Assembly (NCBI GenBank): GCA_003663175.1
Contig: QMZM01000046.1
Coordinates: forward strand, 1-7,866
DNA length: 7,866 nucleotides
Reading direction: 5' to 3'
Source of the DNA: Candidatus Altarchaeales archaeon
GTDB lineage: Archaea; Altiarchaeota; Altiarchaeia; IMC4; QMZM01
Translations under genes and position numbers: made by a program
The notes under the pieces: generated by a model
The model's input: the letters and a program-made list of their open reading frames with translations, nothing else
The model's database searches: none
What the model was told of the DNA's origin: nothing
Shown here: positions 6,451 to 7,866 of the stretch, in pieces
How positions within the stretch are numbered: position 1 is the first letter of the stretch
Layout of the letters: each line of letters opens with the position of its first letter

Positions 6451-6474
6451 TGAATAATTTTATTGAATAATTTT
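6451..6474. repeat. 11-bp direct repeat, 13-bp period, in the hisS promoter region
   Basis: TGAATAATTTT occurs at 6451-6461 and again, exactly, at 6464-6474. The two copies lie between the hisS start codon and its putative TATA box, and the second copy overlaps that box. They could be half-sites for a regulator or a small tandem duplication. In sequence this AT-rich an 11-base repeat may also be chance. Confidence 0.55.
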
Positions 6475-6478
6475 TATA
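6470..6478 (-). promoter_or_regulatory. Putative TATA box for hisS
   Basis: The minus strand reads TATAAAAAT, a good archaeal TATA box, centred about 26 nt before the hisS ATG. This spacing and the absence of a Shine-Dalgarno site point to a leaderless transcript starting at or near the ATG. Confidence 0.5.
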
Positions 6479-6481
6479 CCA

Positions 6482-6513
6482 CTTATAGAATTAAAAATCT
6501 TATAGAATTAAAA
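6482..6513. repeat. 15-bp exact direct repeat, 17-bp period, before the flavin reductase start
   Basis: CTTATAGAATTAAAA occurs exactly at 6482-6496 and at 6499-6513. The last base of the second copy is the A of the flavin reductase-like gene's ATG. The first copy holds CTTATAGA, centred about 27 nt before that ATG, where a TATA box of a leaderless gene would lie. The repeat may be a recent tandem duplication of a promoter segment or a pair of operator sites. Confidence 0.7.
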
Positions 6514-7049
6514 TGGATATACAATTTTACAAGGCATTGGCGCCCAGACCGGTCGTTCTGATATCGACCATTGATAAAAAGGGAAGACCCAATGCCGCAC
6601 CATTCAGTTTTGTTATGCCAGTATCAATAGATCCGGGGATTATTGCGTTTGCGTCTGCACCCAACAGGGATACGCTGCTAAATATAAGAGAGACTAAGGA
6701 ATTCGTTGTTAATGTTCCATCCGAGAATATCCTGAAGGGGTTGTGGTTATGCGCGATAAATGTTCCAAGGGGAGTTAATGAGATAGAGAGGTCCGGTCTA
6801 CATGAAGAGAAATCCAGGGTTGTAAAGCCACCTAGGATTAGGGAATGTATTGCGTGGTTTGAATGTAAATTGAAATTTGAAAGGGAGATGGGAGACCATG
6901 TCATAGTTGTTGGTGATGTATTATGCTCAGAGATAAGAGACAAACTAATTCGAGATAACGGAAATTTGGATGTAGGGAAGGCGAGGGTGTTGATGCATAT
7001 AGGCGGTAACGAATTCGGTATTTGTGATAGGGTATTGGATATAGAATAG
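6513..7049 (+). CDS. Flavin reductase-like FMN-binding protein (MTH152-like)
   Basis: A 178-residue protein with a flavin reductase-like split-barrel domain, expected to bind FMN and act as a dimer in the cytoplasm. The typical flavin-binding stretch is PRPVVLIST (residues 12-20), GRPNAAPFSFVMPVSIDP (24-41) and FASAPNRDTLLNI (46-58). VKPPRI, GDHVIVVGDV and LMHIGGNEFG follow. The order and wording of these motifs resemble the Methanothermobacter FMN-binding protein MTH152 from memory. Relatives include flavoredoxins and ferric or flavin reductases; the physiological electron acceptor cannot be told. The N-terminus is a few residues shorter than in that relative, but an in-frame upstream start is not apparent. 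The ATG lies in an exact 15-bp direct repeat and lacks a Shine-Dalgarno site. The FKBP gene follows after 9 nt, so the two are probably co-transcribed. Confidence 0.88.
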   Translation: MDIQFYKALAPRPVVLISTIDKKGRPNAAPFSFVMPVSIDPGIIAFASAPNRDTLLNIRETKEFVVNVPSENILKGLWLCAINVPRGVNEIERSGLHEEKSRVVKPPRIRECIAWFECKLKFEREMGDHVIVVGDVLCSEIRDKLIRDNGNLDVGKARVLMHIGGNEFGICDRVLDIE

Positions 7050-7058
7050 AAAAATAAA

Positions 7059-7865
7059 ATGATGAGGACAAATTCGATACTAATTATTTTCATGATAATT
7101 TCTGTACTGGGGTGTATCAATAACTCGGATAAATCCGAAGAAACTACGGTAGCGATTGAGAAGCCCGAGATTGTTGCAAGGTACGGTGATATCGTTGAGG
7201 TAAATTACATTGCTCGACTCGAGAATGGAACGATCTTCGACACAACGTACGAGGATGTGGCAGAGAGTAGTGGTATTTATAATCCAACAAGGATATATAA
7301 GCCATTAAGATTCAGGATTGGAGAGGGTAAGGTCATTCGCGGATTTGAGATGAATATAATTGGAATGAGGATTCATGAAAACAAGACATTTAGGGTTCCG
7401 CCAGAACTTGGTTACGGCTACTGGGATCCAAAGAAGGTCATCGAGATAGACAAGATTCAAAGGAGTCCGAGGATTATAAATGTATCAATCGATGAATTCG
7501 TTAGAAATTTGAAACAAGAGCCAATTATAAATAAGACATATCTCGTAAATAAATCTGGATGGAATGTGACAGTCATTAAGATAAGAAATGACACCGTGGA
7601 GATAAGACAGACCCCGCCAGTTGGGAGTGGTGTTATAACCCCATACGGCATAGGAACTGTTAATCTGACAGAAGATTATATTCTGATAGAGATAAATCCG
7701 AAACTTGGAGAGAAGATTAAAACAGAGTACGGAAATGCCAGGGTTATTGGTATAGGAAGGAAAAAAATAAGGCTTGATTTTAATCATGAACTTGCTGGCG
7801 AGACCCTATATTTTGAGGTAGTGCTTGAAAATATAACGAGACTTAGAGGGAATGAAACTCTCTAA
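7059..7865 (+). CDS. Exported lipoprotein FKBP-type peptidyl-prolyl cis-trans isomerase with enlarged insert
   Basis: A 268-residue FKBP-family foldase with a lipoprotein-type N-terminus: a hydrophobic segment (residues 7-17) ends in the lipobox VLGC, so C19 is the predicted lipidated residue and the protein should face outside the cell. The FKBP core is split. The first part is YGDIVEVNYIARLENGTIFDTT (42-63), FRIGEGKVIRGFEMNIIGM (85-103) and RVPPELGYG (112-120); the final strands are IRLDFNHELAGETLYFEVVL (237-256). The roughly 115 residues between form an insert-in-flap region that is longer than in SlyD or short archaeal FKBPs and recalls the long archaeal type. Eleven N-x-S/T sequons fit an N-glycosylated surface protein. 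Binding-pocket aromatics (Y50, F60, F95) look kept, so activity is plausible. It probably assists folding of secreted proteins. The stop codon lies one base from the window's end. Confidence 0.9.
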   Translation: MMRTNSILIIFMIISVLGCINNSDKSEETTVAIEKPEIVARYGDIVEVNYIARLENGTIFDTTYEDVAESSGIYNPTRIYKPLRFRIGEGKVIRGFEMNIIGMRIHENKTFRVPPELGYGYWDPKKVIEIDKIQRSPRIINVSIDEFVRNLKQEPIINKTYLVNKSGWNVTVIKIRNDTVEIRQTPPVGSGVITPYGIGTVNLTEDYILIEINPKLGEKIKTEYGNARVIGIGRKKIRLDFNHELAGETLYFEVVLENITRLRGNETL

Positions 7866-7866
7866 A

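Noticed and set aside
6527..7120. 197-residue open frame on the minus strand
   Set aside because: It is antisense to the well-supported flavin reductase-like gene, is Ser/Ile/Leu/Pro-rich with no recognisable domain, and is a codon-bias shadow.
7457..7787. Minus-strand open frames inside the FKBP gene
   Set aside because: Antisense shadows without domains or plausible starts.
1..7866. tRNA, rRNA, CRISPR array, insertion sequence or riboswitch
   Set aside because: I looked in all intergenic gaps and found none; the gaps are under 100 bases and hold only AT-rich promoter-like sequence. No TPP riboswitch is visible, although the region upstream of Thi4 is outside the window.

Overview
The window is a compact, AT-rich stretch of archaeal genome. 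The archaeal markers are a sulfide-type Thi4 thiazole synthase homologue, a class III (pilin-like) signal peptide of the KGQAALEY type, a DUF4013 membrane protein, an archaeal-type HAD phosphatase, a DUF1805 protein, an MTH152-like flavoprotein and a lipoprotein FKBP with an enlarged insert. Gene content points to a euryarchaeal or related, probably uncultivated, lineage. I cannot name a species. No mobile element, CRISPR array, tRNA or rRNA is visible, and no gene-free stretch exceeds about 100 bases.

Layout. (1) 2-1234, plus strand: a translationally coupled set of Thi4 (its 5' end lies outside the window), a small two-CxxC zinc-ribbon protein and a DUF1805 protein. (2) 1236-3263, minus strand: threonine synthase followed by a nitrilase-superfamily amidohydrolase. 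(3) 3299-4006, plus: a HAD phosphatase divergent from threonine synthase. (4) 4003-4626, minus: a DUF4013 polytopic membrane protein. (5) 4726-5202, plus: a type IV pilin-like protein, divergent from DUF4013. (6) 5192-6448, minus: histidyl-tRNA synthetase. (7) 6513-7865, plus: a flavin reductase-like protein and an exported FKBP-type peptidyl-prolyl isomerase.

The genes are mostly housekeeping: thiamine precursor synthesis, threonine synthesis, histidine charging and metabolite handling. The envelope genes (pilin, DUF4013, FKBP lipoprotein) form a second theme. All three convergent junctions are extremely tight (1-nt gap, 4-nt overlap, 11-nt overlap). Most first genes of transcription units lack a Shine-Dalgarno sequence and several have a TATA-like box about 26 nt before the start codon, which suggests leaderless transcripts. 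DUF4013 is the exception, with a strong GAGGTGAT site that also moves its start codon.

I found no clearly new multi-gene system. The most interesting points are the coupled Thi4/zinc-ribbon/DUF1805 set, the double direct repeats in the hisS/flavin reductase promoter region, the cysteine-rich pilin, and the sequon-dense FKBP lipoprotein with an enlarged insert.
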